Shown here: in pieces, positions 7,684-15,902 of the stretch
Layout: every line of letters begins with the position of its first letter
How positions within the stretch are numbered: the first letter of the stretch is position 1
Assembly (NCBI GenBank): GCA_021737975.1
Contig: JAIPCZ010000012.1
Location: forward strand, 1 to 55,819
DNA: 55,819 nt
Source: Polaromonas sp.
Lineage (GTDB): Bacteria > Pseudomonadota > Gammaproteobacteria > Burkholderiales > Burkholderiaceae_C
Direction: 5' to 3'
Notes under the pieces: model-generated
What the model was told of the DNA's origin: nothing
The model's input: the letters and a program-made list of their open reading frames with translations, nothing else
Database searches by the model: none
Program-made: the position numbers and the translations under genes

Positions 7684-8964
7684 TTAGCCGATGAACCATT
7701 TCATCGGCACGGTGATGATGCCCGGAAACGCCACAAAGAGCGCCAACAGCATCAGATACGCCACGATAAAGGGCCATGTGCCCTTGACCGCCGCAGACAT
7801 GGGTACGCGGGAAACGCCGCACACCACGTTCAGTACGGTGCCCACCGGGGGCGTGATCAGGCCGATTGAACAGTTGATGACGAACATCAGCCCGAAATAG
7901 ACCGGATCGATCCCGGCCAGCTTGATGACCGGCATCAGCAGCGGCACCATGATCAGGATGGTTGGCGACAAGTCCATGACCATGCCAACACACAGCACGA
8001 TCAGCATGATCACGGCCATGAGCAGGCGCGGATCATCAATCAGCGGCTCAAGAATCTGGGCCAGTTGCTGCGGCAGCTGCGCCACGGTGATCAACCAGGC
8101 GGCGACCATCGCGCAGCCGACCAGGAACATGACCATCGAGGTCGAGCGTCCCGCGCTCACGAGGGTCTCGTAAAAACTGCGCCAGGACATCTCGCGATAG
8201 ATCACCGTTGAGACGAAGATCGCATAGACCGCCGCGACGACCGCCGCCTCGGTCGGGGTAAAGATACCGAAGCGAATGCCGCCGATGATGATCACGGGAA
8301 GCAGCAGCGCCCAAAAGCCGTCACGCAGGGCCATGAGTCGCTCTTTAAGGCTCGCTTTGGGCAGCGTCTCAAGGACCTCGTTGCGCATCAGGAAGGACCA
8401 CATGGCCATCAGGGCGGCGCCCATCATCAAGCCCGGCACGATGCCGCCCATAAAGAGGTTTTTGATCGAGATATTGCCGGCCACACCGACCAGGATCAGC
8501 GGCAACGACGGCGGAATGACCGGTGCAATGATGCCGCCCGAGGCGAGCAGGCCGAGCGAGCGCCCCTCCGGATAACCACCCTTGCGCATCATCGGATAGA
8601 GAATGCTGACCAGGGCGGCGGCATCGGCCACCGCCGACCCCGACAGGCCGGCGAGCAACACCGACGCAAAGATGGCAACATAACCCAGGCCGCCCTTGCG
8701 GTGCCCCACCAACGATGTCGCCAGGCGCACGATCCGCACCGACAGGCCGCCCCTTGACATGACCTCGCCGGCGACAAGGAAGAACGGGATCGCCAACAAC
8801 GGAAAACTGTCGACGCCGTTGATCAGCGACTGCGCCAGGATGTCGGCACTGAACTGATCCATCTGGAGCATCAGTGCCATCGCTGCGAGCAGCAGGGCAT
8901 AGGCGACCGGCAAGCCCAGGAGAATGGATCCGATCAGGACCGCAAGGAAGAGGGCAAGCGTCAT
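7684..8964 (-). CDS. dctM: TRAP transporter large permease subunit
   Basis: 426 residues, about 12 predicted membrane segments, DctM family. MTLALFLAVLIGSILLGLP opens the first helix; ING-DSFPLLAIPFFLVAGE, GGLGYVAIFASVLLAGLSGSA-ADAAA and IIAPVIPPSLPLILVG are hallmark segments. I start at 8964 because the ATG overlaps the dctQ stop in an ATGA arrangement; the open frame continues upstream inside dctQ but without meaning. It drives ion-coupled import of the ligand delivered by DctP. Confidence 0.95.
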   Translation of the reverse strand: MTLALFLAVLIGSILLGLPVAYALLLAAMALMLQMDQFSADILAQSLINGVDSFPLLAIPFFLVAGEVMSRGGLSVRIVRLATSLVGHRKGGLGYVAIFASVLLAGLSGSAVADAAALVSILYPMMRKGGYPEGRSLGLLASGGIIAPVIPPSLPLILVGVAGNISIKNLFMGGIVPGLMMGAALMAMWSFLMRNEVLETLPKASLKERLMALRDGFWALLLPVIIIGGIRFGIFTPTEAAVVAAVYAIFVSTVIYREMSWRSFYETLVSAGRSTSMVMFLVGCAMVAAWLITVAQLPQQLAQILEPLIDDPRLLMAVIMLIVLCVGMVMDLSPTILIMVPLLMPVIKLAGIDPVYFGLMFVINCSIGLITPPVGTVLNVVCGVSRVPMSAAVKGTWPFIVAYLMLLALFVAFPGIITVPMKWFIG

Positions 8965-9440
8965 GATGGCTCCTGCTGGCTCAGCGCATCGGGCTTGATG
9001 ATGCGGGCCACGGCAATGGCCGCCATCAACACGGCCGAGACCACGCCTGCGAGATAAAACAGGGCGGAGGGCAGCCCGGTCAATTGCGAGATGTTGTTCC
9101 AGTTCTCGTTCATCTGCCGAAACGAACCCCAAAACAGCATCAGTGCCGAGACCAGGATCACAAGGTAGGACAGTCGCTGCAGTGTTGGCACAGAGCGCGG
9201 AAAGAAGCGTTGCGAAAACTCACTCAGCGCGAGATGCTCATTGCGGCGCAACACCACCACTGCGCCCAGCATCACCAGCCAGACCAGGCCCATCCGTGAG
9301 AGCTCGATCGCCGGACGAAGCCCGGACGAAAAGCCATAGCGCAGCACCACGTTGGTGAACACCAGCAGGATCATCAGGACGAGCAACAGCGCCATGATGC
9401 GGTCGAGGCTCTTCCAGAGCCATTCAAGCGCCCTGGACAT
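8961..9440 (-). CDS. dctQ: TRAP transporter small permease subunit
   Basis: 159 residues with four hydrophobic helices, the DctQ fold (IMALLLVLMILLVFTNVVLRY, then GLVWLVMLGAVVVLRRNEHL and two C-terminal helices). The frame is open from 9476, but the ATG at 9440 has a GGAGG site seven bases upstream and gives the usual family length. It is translationally coupled to dctM by a 4-base overlap. It follows the dehydrogenase gene by about 100 bases, in which a partly independent promoter could sit. Confidence 0.92.
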   Translation of the reverse strand: MSRALEWLWKSLDRIMALLLVLMILLVFTNVVLRYGFSSGLRPAIELSRMGLVWLVMLGAVVVLRRNEHLALSEFSQRFFPRSVPTLQRLSYLVILVSALMLFWGSFRQMNENWNNISQLTGLPSALFYLAGVVSAVLMAAIAVARIIKPDALSQQEPS

Positions 9441-9539
9441 GGCGACCTCCAAAGATTGTTGCCTGATCAAACGCAAACAAACTGACCCGGTTTTCTGAAC
9501 GCTGCATCGACTTTCCTTGAGTATTGGTGCGGGCAGGCC

Positions 9540-10460
9540 CTAGACGTCGGCAGAAAAGCCGTTGAACTGCTTCATGATTGCAACCGTGTCCTCGGCACCA
9601 ATGCCGGCAGCGACGAAAGCACGGTGCAATTCGCAAACGTGTGCGGTCAATGGCAGCGGCAGGCGCTGGCTTTGGGAGAAGGCCTGCACGGCCTCCAGGT
9701 CCTTGAGCATGTTGTCGACCCGGCCGGTGGGCGTCAAGTCGCGAGCGGCCATCTTGGGACCGAACTCGGCAAGGATCTGGCTGTCGGCACGCCCACCACT
9801 GAGCGCTTGCGCCAGCCGCTTGGCATCGACACCGCCAGCCTCGGCCAGGCGCACTGCCTCGGCCACTGCCTGGAAGCCGATGGCGCACAGCAGCTGATTC
9901 ACCAGCTTGGTGGTCTGACCGGCACCCGCCGGGCCCATGTGCGTGAAGTTGGCGCACAGGTCCCGCATCAGGGTATGCGCTCGGGCCACATCGGCCTCGG
10001 TGCCGCCAGCCATCACGGTCAGCTTGCCCAGCAGCGCCTTTGGCGCGCCGCCGGACAGGGGTGCATCCACCCAGCCGGCGCCACAGTGCTGGCGCAATTC
10101 GTCGCCCAAGGCACGCGTCGACGGCGGATCGATCGAAGACATGTCGATGAGCAGGGCGTCGGCGTCCAAGCCCTCGGCCACGCCGGCAGAACCAAACACG
10201 GCGCTGCGCACAATCGCGGCAGAATTCAGGCTCGTGATGACAAACGCGGCGCCTCGCGCAGCCTCGGCCGTGCTGGCCGAGGCCTGCGCGCCCAGCGCCA
10301 CCAGGGGCTCAAGCTTGCTGCGATCAAGATCGAACACGGCCACGCTGTGTCCGCACTCGACCAAGCGGCGCGCAATGGCGTTTCCCATGATGCCCACACC
10401 CACCACCGCAACACGGTACGGCGAAGAGGTGAAAGAAGACGATTTGTTCGGTGCGTTCAC
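9540..10460 (-). CDS. NAD(P)-dependent beta-hydroxyacid dehydrogenase (3-hydroxyisobutyrate / tartronate-semialdehyde reductase family)
   Basis: 306 residues. The N-terminal Rossmann domain carries GVGIMGNAIARRL (residues 21-33), followed by an acidic DLDRS strand end that tends to favour NAD(H). The substrate loop is DAPLSGGAPKA (family DAPVSGG). The catalytic lysine is K185 in GAGQTTKLVNQ. Members include 3-hydroxyisobutyrate dehydrogenase, tartronate semialdehyde reductase and L-threonate/D-glycerate-type dehydrogenases; the sequence alone does not decide. It lies 17 bases after gluconokinase and before the TRAP genes, so it probably acts on an acid sugar or breakdown product imported by that transporter. 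Confidence 0.85.
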   Translation of the reverse strand: MNAPNKSSSFTSSPYRVAVVGVGIMGNAIARRLVECGHSVAVFDLDRSKLEPLVALGAQASASTAEAARGAAFVITSLNSAAIVRSAVFGSAGVAEGLDADALLIDMSSIDPPSTRALGDELRQHCGAGWVDAPLSGGAPKALLGKLTVMAGGTEADVARAHTLMRDLCANFTHMGPAGAGQTTKLVNQLLCAIGFQAVAEAVRLAEAGGVDAKRLAQALSGGRADSQILAEFGPKMAARDLTPTGRVDNMLKDLEAVQAFSQSQRLPLPLTAHVCELHRAFVAAGIGAEDTVAIMKQFNGFSADV

Positions 10461-10477
10461 GTGGACGGCTCCTTCGG

Positions 10478-11002
10478 TTATCGATCCGCCGACACGTCGG
10501 CGTGGCGCAGCGCAGCGCAGGCCTGCTGCACCAGGGTGTCCAGTGGCTGGTCAATGTTCACCCGCATCACATCGGTCTCATCGGGGGCCGGGCGTTCCAG
10601 GGTTCGCAACTGGCTTTCCAGCAGCGAGGTCGGCATGTAGTGGTCACGGCGCTGCGCCATGCGGGTTTCAATGACAGCACGGTCGCCGTCCAGGAACAGG
10701 AATTGCACACTCGGGCAGGCGGTGCGCAAACGGTCGCGGTAGCTGCGACGCAGCGCGGAGCAGGCCACCAGCAAGCCAACCTGCGCCGCGCAGCCGGCGG
10801 CCAGCAGCGCACCCACGCGGTCAAGCCAGGGCGCGCGATCGTCGTCGGAAAGGCCCTGCCCGGCGCGCATCTTGGCCACCGCTTCTGGTGTGTGCAGGTC
10901 ATCGGCGTCCACCGCGCGCCAGCCGAATTGTCTGGCCACGCCCGTGGCAACGGCGCTCTTGCCGCAGCCACTCACACCCATGATCACGACAATTTGCGGC
11001 AT
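10478..11002 (-). CDS. gntK: gluconokinase (GntK/IdnK type)
   Basis: 174 residues, start ATG 11002. It phosphorylates D-gluconate to 6-phosphogluconate, feeding the Entner-Doudoroff or pentose-phosphate route. The P-loop MGVSGCGKSAVAT (residues 8-20) is close to the family GVSGSGKS. DADDLHTPEAVAKMRAGQGLSDDDRAPWLD is the gluconate-kinase signature region (normally GD-LHP-NI-KM--G-PL-D-DR-PWL), and CSALRRSYRDRLR, FLFLDG, RDHYMP-SLLESQL complete it. It starts one base after the SDR stop, so the two are coupled. The size is normal for the family. Confidence 0.93.
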   Translation of the reverse strand: MPQIVVIMGVSGCGKSAVATGVARQFGWRAVDADDLHTPEAVAKMRAGQGLSDDDRAPWLDRVGALLAAGCAAQVGLLVACSALRRSYRDRLRTACPSVQFLFLDGDRAVIETRMAQRRDHYMPTSLLESQLRTLERPAPDETDVMRVNIDQPLDTLVQQACAALRHADVSADR

Positions 11003-11003
11003 G

Positions 11004-11771
11004 TCAAAGTCCGGCCGTGATGCCGCCGTCCACGTACAGGATGTGACCATTGACGAAGCTCGATGCCTCGCTGGCAAGGAAGATCGCGGCGCCGGCCAGT
11101 TCCTGCACCTCGCCCCAGCGACCTGCGGGCGTGCGCTTGGCCAACCAGGCGGTAAAGGCTTCGTCCTGCACCAGTGCCTGCGTCAGCTCCGTCTTGAAGT
11201 AGCCCGGGCCCAGACCGTTGACCTGGATGCCGTAGCGACCCAAGTCCACCGCCATGCCCTTGGTGAGCATTTTCACGGCGCCCTTGGTGGCGGTGTAGGG
11301 GGCGATGTCGGGCCGCGCCAGTTCGCTCTGCACAGAGCACACATTGATGATCTTGCCGCGGCCTCGCCCGACCATGCGCTGCGCGACCGCACGGCCAGTG
11401 AAGAATACGCTGTCGACGTTGGTGGCGGTCAGGCGTCGCCATGCGTCAAGCGGGAACTCGTGAAAGGGCCCGCGGTGCTGCATGCCGGCATTGTTGACAA
11501 GGATGTCGATCGCACCGATCTTCGATTCGACAGCCGCCACGCCCGCCTCCACTGCGTCGGCGTCGGTGACATCGAAGGGCAGTGCCTCGACCTGAAAACC
11601 CCGGCCGGCCAGTTGCGCACGCGCCAGTTCCAGCCGACCAGCGTCGCGCGCATTCAGCACCACACGCGCGCCAGCTGAGGCTAATGCACCGGCCAATGCG
11701 TAGCCGATGCCCTTGCTGGAGCCGGTCACCAGCGCCGTGCGGCCAGTCAGATCAAACAAAGATGCAGTCAT
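11004..11771 (-). CDS. idnO: SDR oxidoreductase, probable gluconate 5-dehydrogenase / 5-ketogluconate reductase
   Basis: 255 residues; the ATG at 11771 is preceded by GAGG, and the frame upstream to 11822 lacks a signal. Classical short-chain dehydrogenase: TGSSKGIG cofactor loop (residues 17-24), NNAG (93-96), and the Ser146-Tyr159-Lys163 catalytic set in CSVQSELARPDIAPYTATK. The segment LFDLTGRTALVTGSSKGIG and the GYFKTELTQ / NGHILYVDGG regions resemble IdnO/Ga5DH, which interconverts 5-keto-D-gluconate and D-gluconate. It is the first gene of the leftward operon and is followed immediately by gluconokinase, which supports the assignment. A LacI-type operator lies 76 bases upstream. Confidence 0.85.
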   Translation of the reverse strand: MTASLFDLTGRTALVTGSSKGIGYALAGALASAGARVVLNARDAGRLELARAQLAGRGFQVEALPFDVTDADAVEAGVAAVESKIGAIDILVNNAGMQHRGPFHEFPLDAWRRLTATNVDSVFFTGRAVAQRMVGRGRGKIINVCSVQSELARPDIAPYTATKGAVKMLTKGMAVDLGRYGIQVNGLGPGYFKTELTQALVQDEAFTAWLAKRTPAGRWGEVQELAGAAIFLASEASSFVNGHILYVDGGITAGL

Positions 11772-11846
11772 GAATACCTCGTTGCCAAGTGGATGGGATC
11801 GCCCGCCCCGTGCGGCGCCCATTCACAACAGCGCCACGAATAATAA

Positions 11847-11863
11847 ATGGTTACCGGTATCAT
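11847..11863 (-). promoter_or_regulatory. LacI-family operator upstream of idnO
   Basis: The palindrome ATGGTTACCGGTATCAT is centred on CCGG. It resembles the E. coli GntR/IdnR operator pattern (ATGTTACC-GGTAACAT). It lies 76 bases upstream of the leftward SDR gene and is one of four related sites near the genes of this module. Confidence 0.65.
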
Positions 11864-11926
11864 ATGTGGTCGTTACAACAAAATAATCAGTATTTACCCT
11901 CATTTATTCGTTGCGCACAAGTAGTA

Positions 11927-11943
11927 AAGTTACCGGTCACATT
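11927..11943 (+). promoter_or_regulatory. LacI-family operator upstream of the 2-hydroxyacid dehydrogenase
   Basis: AAGTTACCGGTCACATT shares the GTTACCGGT core with the site at 11847 and lies 18 bases before the TTG start at 11961. There it would overlap the promoter or transcript start of the rightward genes. Confidence 0.6.
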
Positions 11944-11960
11944 TATTTGGAGAAGCCATC

Positions 11961-12917
11961 TTGACATCGACACCATCCGACCTGCCCCACGTGCTGATGT
12001 GTGGCCCCTACCCGTCCTGGGATATGGAAGCGCTGGAGCCGGCCTATACGCTGCACAAACTGTGGGAGGCTGGCGACCGCGAGGCGCTTCTGAAAGCTTG
12101 CGCGCCGAATGTGCGCGCCATTGCCACGCGCGGCGAATTGGGCGCGAGCGCGGAGTTGATGGCAGGGCTGCCGGCGCTTGAAATCGTGTCCTGCTATGGC
12201 GTGGGCACCGACGCCATCGACCTGACTTCGGCGCGGGCGCGCGGTATCCGCGTCACCAACACGCCCGATGTGCTCACCGGCGATGTCGCCGACCTCGCAG
12301 TGGGCCTGGCCCTGTCGGCAATGCGCCGCATCCCGGCAGGTGACGCCCACGTGCGCAATGGCACCTGGGCACAAAGAAACATGGATCTGGTCACACGACT
12401 GCACGGAAAGCGTGTAGGTCTGGTGGGCTACGGCCGGATCGGTGCCACGGTGGCCAGGCGTTTGACAGGTTTTGACGTCGAACTGGGCTACTTCGCCCGG
12501 GCGGCACGCAGCGATAGCACGCACCGCTTTTTCGCCTCGCTCACCGATCTGGCCGAGTGGTGCGACCTGCTTATCGTTACGTTGGCCGGCGGCGCAGCCA
12601 CGAAGAACATGGTTAACGCCGAGGTGCTGCGCGCGCTGGGCCCGCAGGCTTGGCTGGTCAACGTGTCGCGTGGCAGCACCGTGGAGGAGCCAGCCCTGCT
12701 GGACGCGTTGGAAAAGCGCCAGATTGCCGGTGCCGGCCTGGACGTCTTTTGGAACGAGCCGCGAATTGATGCGCGTTTTATGGCGCTGGACAACGTGGTG
12801 CTGCAACCGCACCATGGCAGTGGCACAGACGAGACGCGCCGCGCCATGGGACAACTGGTGCGCGACAACCTGTCCGCACACTTTGCCGGCCTGCCGTTAC
12901 TGACGCCGGTGGCTTGA
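11961..12917 (+). CDS. D-isomer-specific 2-hydroxyacid dehydrogenase (GhrB / 2-ketogluconate reductase-like)
   Basis: 318 residues from a TTG start at 11961, with GGAGAAG five bases upstream. The Rossmann motif is GLVGYGRIGATVARRL, and the catalytic set of the family is visible: Arg in NVSRGSTVEEPALLDAL, Glu in DVFWNEP, His in LQPHHGSGTDETR. It reduces 2-keto acids such as glyoxylate, hydroxypyruvate or 2-ketogluconate. In this setting a 2-ketogluconate or related sugar-acid reductase is most likely. It is first in a two-gene rightward operon, 12 bases before the L-idonate dehydrogenase, and divergent from idnO. Confidence 0.85.
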   Translation: MTSTPSDLPHVLMCGPYPSWDMEALEPAYTLHKLWEAGDREALLKACAPNVRAIATRGELGASAELMAGLPALEIVSCYGVGTDAIDLTSARARGIRVTNTPDVLTGDVADLAVGLALSAMRRIPAGDAHVRNGTWAQRNMDLVTRLHGKRVGLVGYGRIGATVARRLTGFDVELGYFARAARSDSTHRFFASLTDLAEWCDLLIVTLAGGAATKNMVNAEVLRALGPQAWLVNVSRGSTVEEPALLDALEKRQIAGAGLDVFWNEPRIDARFMALDNVVLQPHHGSGTDETRRAMGQLVRDNLSAHFAGLPLLTPVA

Positions 12918-12929
12918 GGAGACTGCAAC

Positions 12930-14030
12930 ATGAATGAAGGAAAACCCTTTCAGCAGGCCCTTGGCCTGCGCTGCCAGTGCCTGGTGATCCAGGCGCCCGA
13001 TGACTTGCGCGTGGTCGAGCAAGCTGTGGGCGAGCTTGCTCCTGGCGAGGTGATGGTGCAGGTTGGTTTCGGCGGCATCTGCGGCTCGGACCTGCACTAC
13101 TTTCACGCCGGCGGTTTCGGCACCGTGCGCATCAAGCGGCCGATGATCCTCGGCCACGAAGTGGCTGGCACCGTAATGGCAGTGGCCGACGACGTGCAAC
13201 GCGTGAAGCCAGGCGACCGTGTCGCTGTCAACCCCAGCCGGCCCTGCGCCGTCTGCGTCTACTGCCTGGAAGGCCTGCCCAACCAATGTCTGGACATGCG
13301 CTTCTATGGCAGCGCCATGCGCGACCCGCATGTCGAGGGTGCGTTCCGCAACCTTCTGGTGTGCGATGCCACGCAATGCGAGCCGGTCGCTGGTGGTGTG
13401 TTGCTGCAGCATGCCGCTCTGGCCGAGCCCTTGTCGGTCGCACTGCACGGCGTATCGCGTGCCGGGTCGCTGCTGGGCAAACGAGTGCTGGTGTCGGGTT
13501 GCGGACCCATCGGCGCGCTGGCGGTAGCGGCCGCACGCGTTCACGGCGCGGCCGAAATCACGGCGGTTGACCTGACCGACGAAACCCTGACTGTGGCGCG
13601 CGCCATGGGCGCGGACGTGACGGTGAACGTGGCCACCGACACAGACTGGGTGCAGCGTTATGCCGCCGACGGGCGAACGCGAAAGGGCACGTTCGACGTC
13701 ATGTTCGAATGCAGCGGCAACGAGCGCGCCCTTCGCGCAGGGCTTGACACCATGCGCCCGCGCGGCATCGTCGTGCAACTGGGTCTGGGTGGCGACGTGA
13801 GCATCCCGCAGAACATGGTGGTCGGCAAGGAACTCAGCATTTGCGGCTCATTCCGCTTCCATGCTGAATTCGCACTGGCCGTGCGCCTGATCAACGAAGG
13901 GCGGGTGGACATGCGTCCGATGGTCACTGGCGCCTTCCCGCTCAGCCGTGCGCGCGAAGCCTTTGAACTAGCCAGCGACCGCACAAAGGCCATGAAGGTG
14001 CTGCTTGACTTCGCTGCCGAGATCGCCTGA
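12930..14030 (+). CDS. idnD: zinc-dependent L-idonate 5-dehydrogenase (MDR family)
   Basis: 366 residues. It should oxidise L-idonate to 5-keto-D-gluconate with NAD(P). It is a medium-chain zinc dehydrogenase: catalytic zinc ligands Cys51 (GGICGSDLHYF), His76 and Glu77 (GHEVAG), and a structural zinc site of four cysteines (106, 109, 112, 120 in RPCAVCVYCLEGLPNQC). The stretch MRFYGSAMRDPHVEGAF is characteristic of IdnD rather than sorbitol or threonine dehydrogenase. A Rossmann region follows (VSGCGPIGALAVAAARVHGA). A GAGGAG site lies just before the ATG. It converges with the lacI-type gene 21 bases downstream. Confidence 0.9.
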   Translation: MNEGKPFQQALGLRCQCLVIQAPDDLRVVEQAVGELAPGEVMVQVGFGGICGSDLHYFHAGGFGTVRIKRPMILGHEVAGTVMAVADDVQRVKPGDRVAVNPSRPCAVCVYCLEGLPNQCLDMRFYGSAMRDPHVEGAFRNLLVCDATQCEPVAGGVLLQHAALAEPLSVALHGVSRAGSLLGKRVLVSGCGPIGALAVAAARVHGAAEITAVDLTDETLTVARAMGADVTVNVATDTDWVQRYAADGRTRKGTFDVMFECSGNERALRAGLDTMRPRGIVVQLGLGGDVSIPQNMVVGKELSICGSFRFHAEFALAVRLINEGRVDMRPMVTGAFPLSRAREAFELASDRTKAMKVLLDFAAEIA

Positions 14031-14051
14031 GGTGTTTGATGGCGGCACCCC

Positions 14052-15149
14052 TCAGGTGCTGCCCCGCATCTCCACCCGAAACGGCACCAACACGGTCTCG
14101 GCCGACAGCCGGTGGCCGTTGCGCGTCGCCTCCAGCGCGCGCAGCAGCAACTGACCTGCCGAACGGCCGATACCAACACAATCGATGGCCACAGTGGTGA
14201 GTTGCGGGTAACACGCGGCCGCCACCTCGAAACCTCCAAAACCTGCAATCGCAATGCGCTCTGGCACCACCCAACCCCGGCGCTGGCACTCCATCAGTGC
14301 ACCAAAAGCCGGGGGATCGGATACGCAGACCAGGGCCTGCACATCGGGCCAACGCGCCATCAGTTGCGCGACGCCCTGGGCACCATCGGTCATCGACACC
14401 GGGGCATGACCCACGCTCAGAATGCGCCCGGGGTCCAAACCCAGTCCCGTCATCGCTTGCCCAAAGCCGCGGCGCCGATCGGCGCCTCGCTCATCGCTCT
14501 CGGGCACGCCGCCCAGAAATGCGATACGGCGATAGCCCTTCCCGTGTAATTGACGCACCAACTCGGCAGTGGCCTGCGCATTGGAGAACCCCACCGTGTG
14601 TTCGATCGGGTCAGTCACCAAGTCCCAGGTCTCGATCACCGGAACACCGGCGACCTTGAGCAGTTTGCGCGCCACCGGCGTGTGGCTGCCACCGGTGAGG
14701 ATCACACCCTCGGGCCGACGTGTCAGCATCGCGCGCAGCAAGCGTTCTTCGGTGTAAATGTCGTAGTCGGTGTAGCCCAGCAGCACCTGCAGCCCACTGC
14801 TCTCCACAGCTTCTGTCAGCCCATGCACGGTGTCGGAGAAGTTTGAGTTGTTGAGCGCCGGAATCAACACGGCGACGAACCCCGACCGCTTGGACGCAAA
14901 GGTGCGCGCGGTCTGGTCGATCACGTAGCCCATATCTTTGCAGGTCTTGAGGATGCGCTGTCGCAGCGCTTCGCTTTTGGTGCGGGTGCTGCCCTCGCTG
15001 CAATTGAGTGCGCGCGAGACGGTCATTTTCGACACACCCACGCGCGCCGCCACATCGGCCATGGTCACGCTGCGCTGGGGCAGGGTTGTGGGCCGCTTCG
15101 CAGCGTCCGCTGCGGCACGGGAAGGACGGCCAGGCAAAGTCTTCTTCAT
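14052..15149 (-). CDS. LacI-family transcriptional regulator (GntR/IdnR-like)
   Basis: 365 residues from ATG 15149 (MKKTLPGRPSRAAADAAKRP); no strong ribosome site. The DNA-binding helix-turn-helix with hinge is VTMADVAARVGVSKMTVSRALN (about residues 28-50), followed by a periplasmic-binding-protein-like effector domain (FVAVLIPALNNSNFSDTVHGL, LTGGSHTP, IAFLGGVPESDERGADRR, TTVAIDCVGIGRSAGQLLLRA). Placed at the end of the idonate module, it is the obvious repressor for it. Candidate operators lie at the two divergent promoters and in front of its own gene, implying autoregulation. The likely inducer is a sugar acid or its phosphate. Confidence 0.9.
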   Translation of the reverse strand: MKKTLPGRPSRAAADAAKRPTTLPQRSVTMADVAARVGVSKMTVSRALNCSEGSTRTKSEALRQRILKTCKDMGYVIDQTARTFASKRSGFVAVLIPALNNSNFSDTVHGLTEAVESSGLQVLLGYTDYDIYTEERLLRAMLTRRPEGVILTGGSHTPVARKLLKVAGVPVIETWDLVTDPIEHTVGFSNAQATAELVRQLHGKGYRRIAFLGGVPESDERGADRRRGFGQAMTGLGLDPGRILSVGHAPVSMTDGAQGVAQLMARWPDVQALVCVSDPPAFGALMECQRRGWVVPERIAIAGFGGFEVAAACYPQLTTVAIDCVGIGRSAGQLLLRALEATRNGHRLSAETVLVPFRVEMRGST

Positions 15150-15188
15150 GTGGACTGGGAAACGTGTGAGGCTCGCCGTCGGACCGAG

Positions 15189-15206
15189 GTGATACCGATA
15201 ACGGTA
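15189..15206 (-). promoter_or_regulatory. operator-like palindrome just upstream of the lacI-type gene
   Basis: GGTGATACCGATAACGGT lies 40 bases before the regulator start. It has the same half-site spacing (GATACC/GATAAC) as the operators at 11847 and 11927, with one mismatch at the centre. It is a probable autoregulatory site. Confidence 0.5.
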
Positions 15207-15296
15207 CCAACCAGACCGGGCGTCATGCGAGCATCTTATTCGAATAGGGGTCACAATTGTCCCAGATTGCGCTTGGCTCGGACCAAGGGTAATTGC

Positions 15297-15312
15297 CAGG
15301 TACCGGTAACTT
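15297..15312. promoter_or_regulatory. second operator-like palindrome between lacI and cdd
   Basis: CAGGTACCGGTAACTT contains the ACCGGTAAC core shared with the other sites. It lies 148 bases upstream of the regulator start and about 140 bases before cdd. Two spaced sites would permit DNA looping by a tetrameric LacI-type protein. Confidence 0.5.
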
Positions 15313-15450
15313 TTTTTATGGAAAAGGTTTGTGATTCAAACACGCGACGCCGGTTTCGCACCTGAGCGAATCCTCGGTCGCAAAGTCGCCTCAGGCGAAC
15401 ACAGCGTCCTGGCACCTGGGCACCGCACCCGTTCGCGGTAAAGTGCGGTC

Positions 15451-15882
15451 ATGCCCACCTTCCACCTCACCGACAGCCAGCAGCAGGCGCTGCTGATCGC
15501 CGCGCGCCAAGCCCGGCGCATGGCCTACGCGCCTTATTCCAACTACCCCGTCGGTGCCGCCGTGCTCGACGAGCAGGGCCGCATCCATGCAGGCTGCAAT
15601 GTGGAAAACGCCGCCTACCCGGAGGGCCTGTGCGCCGAAGCTGCCGCTTTGAGCGCGATGGTGCTGGCCGGCGGCCGACAGGCTCGCGCCGTGCTGGTGG
15701 TGGGAAGCGGCGGCGAAGGCAGCTGGATCACGCCCTGCGGTGGCTGCCGCCAGAAGTTGCGTGAATTTGGCGCGTCCGACCTGATCATCCAGAGTGCCAA
15801 TGAGCTGACGTTGGGGCCGCGTCACACGCTGGCGCAATTGCTGCCCGAGAGTTTTGGGCCGGGCCACATCAAGGCCAGATAA
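15451..15882 (+). CDS. cdd: cytidine deaminase
   Basis: 143 residues, the small homotetrameric type. It deaminates cytidine and deoxycytidine to uridine and deoxyuridine. The zinc and catalytic motifs are complete: Cys61-Ala-Glu63 in GLCAEAAAL and Cys96/Cys99 in TPCGGCRQ; substrate-binding GCNVENAAYPEG is also present. It opens a four-gene salvage operon (cdd, PNP, deoC, deoA), with the next start 20 bases downstream. Confidence 0.96.
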   Translation: MPTFHLTDSQQQALLIAARQARRMAYAPYSNYPVGAAVLDEQGRIHAGCNVENAAYPEGLCAEAAALSAMVLAGGRQARAVLVVGSGGEGSWITPCGGCRQKLREFGASDLIIQSANELTLGPRHTLAQLLPESFGPGHIKAR

Positions 15883-15902
15883 AACGCCTGCCGGCACGCA
15901 CC

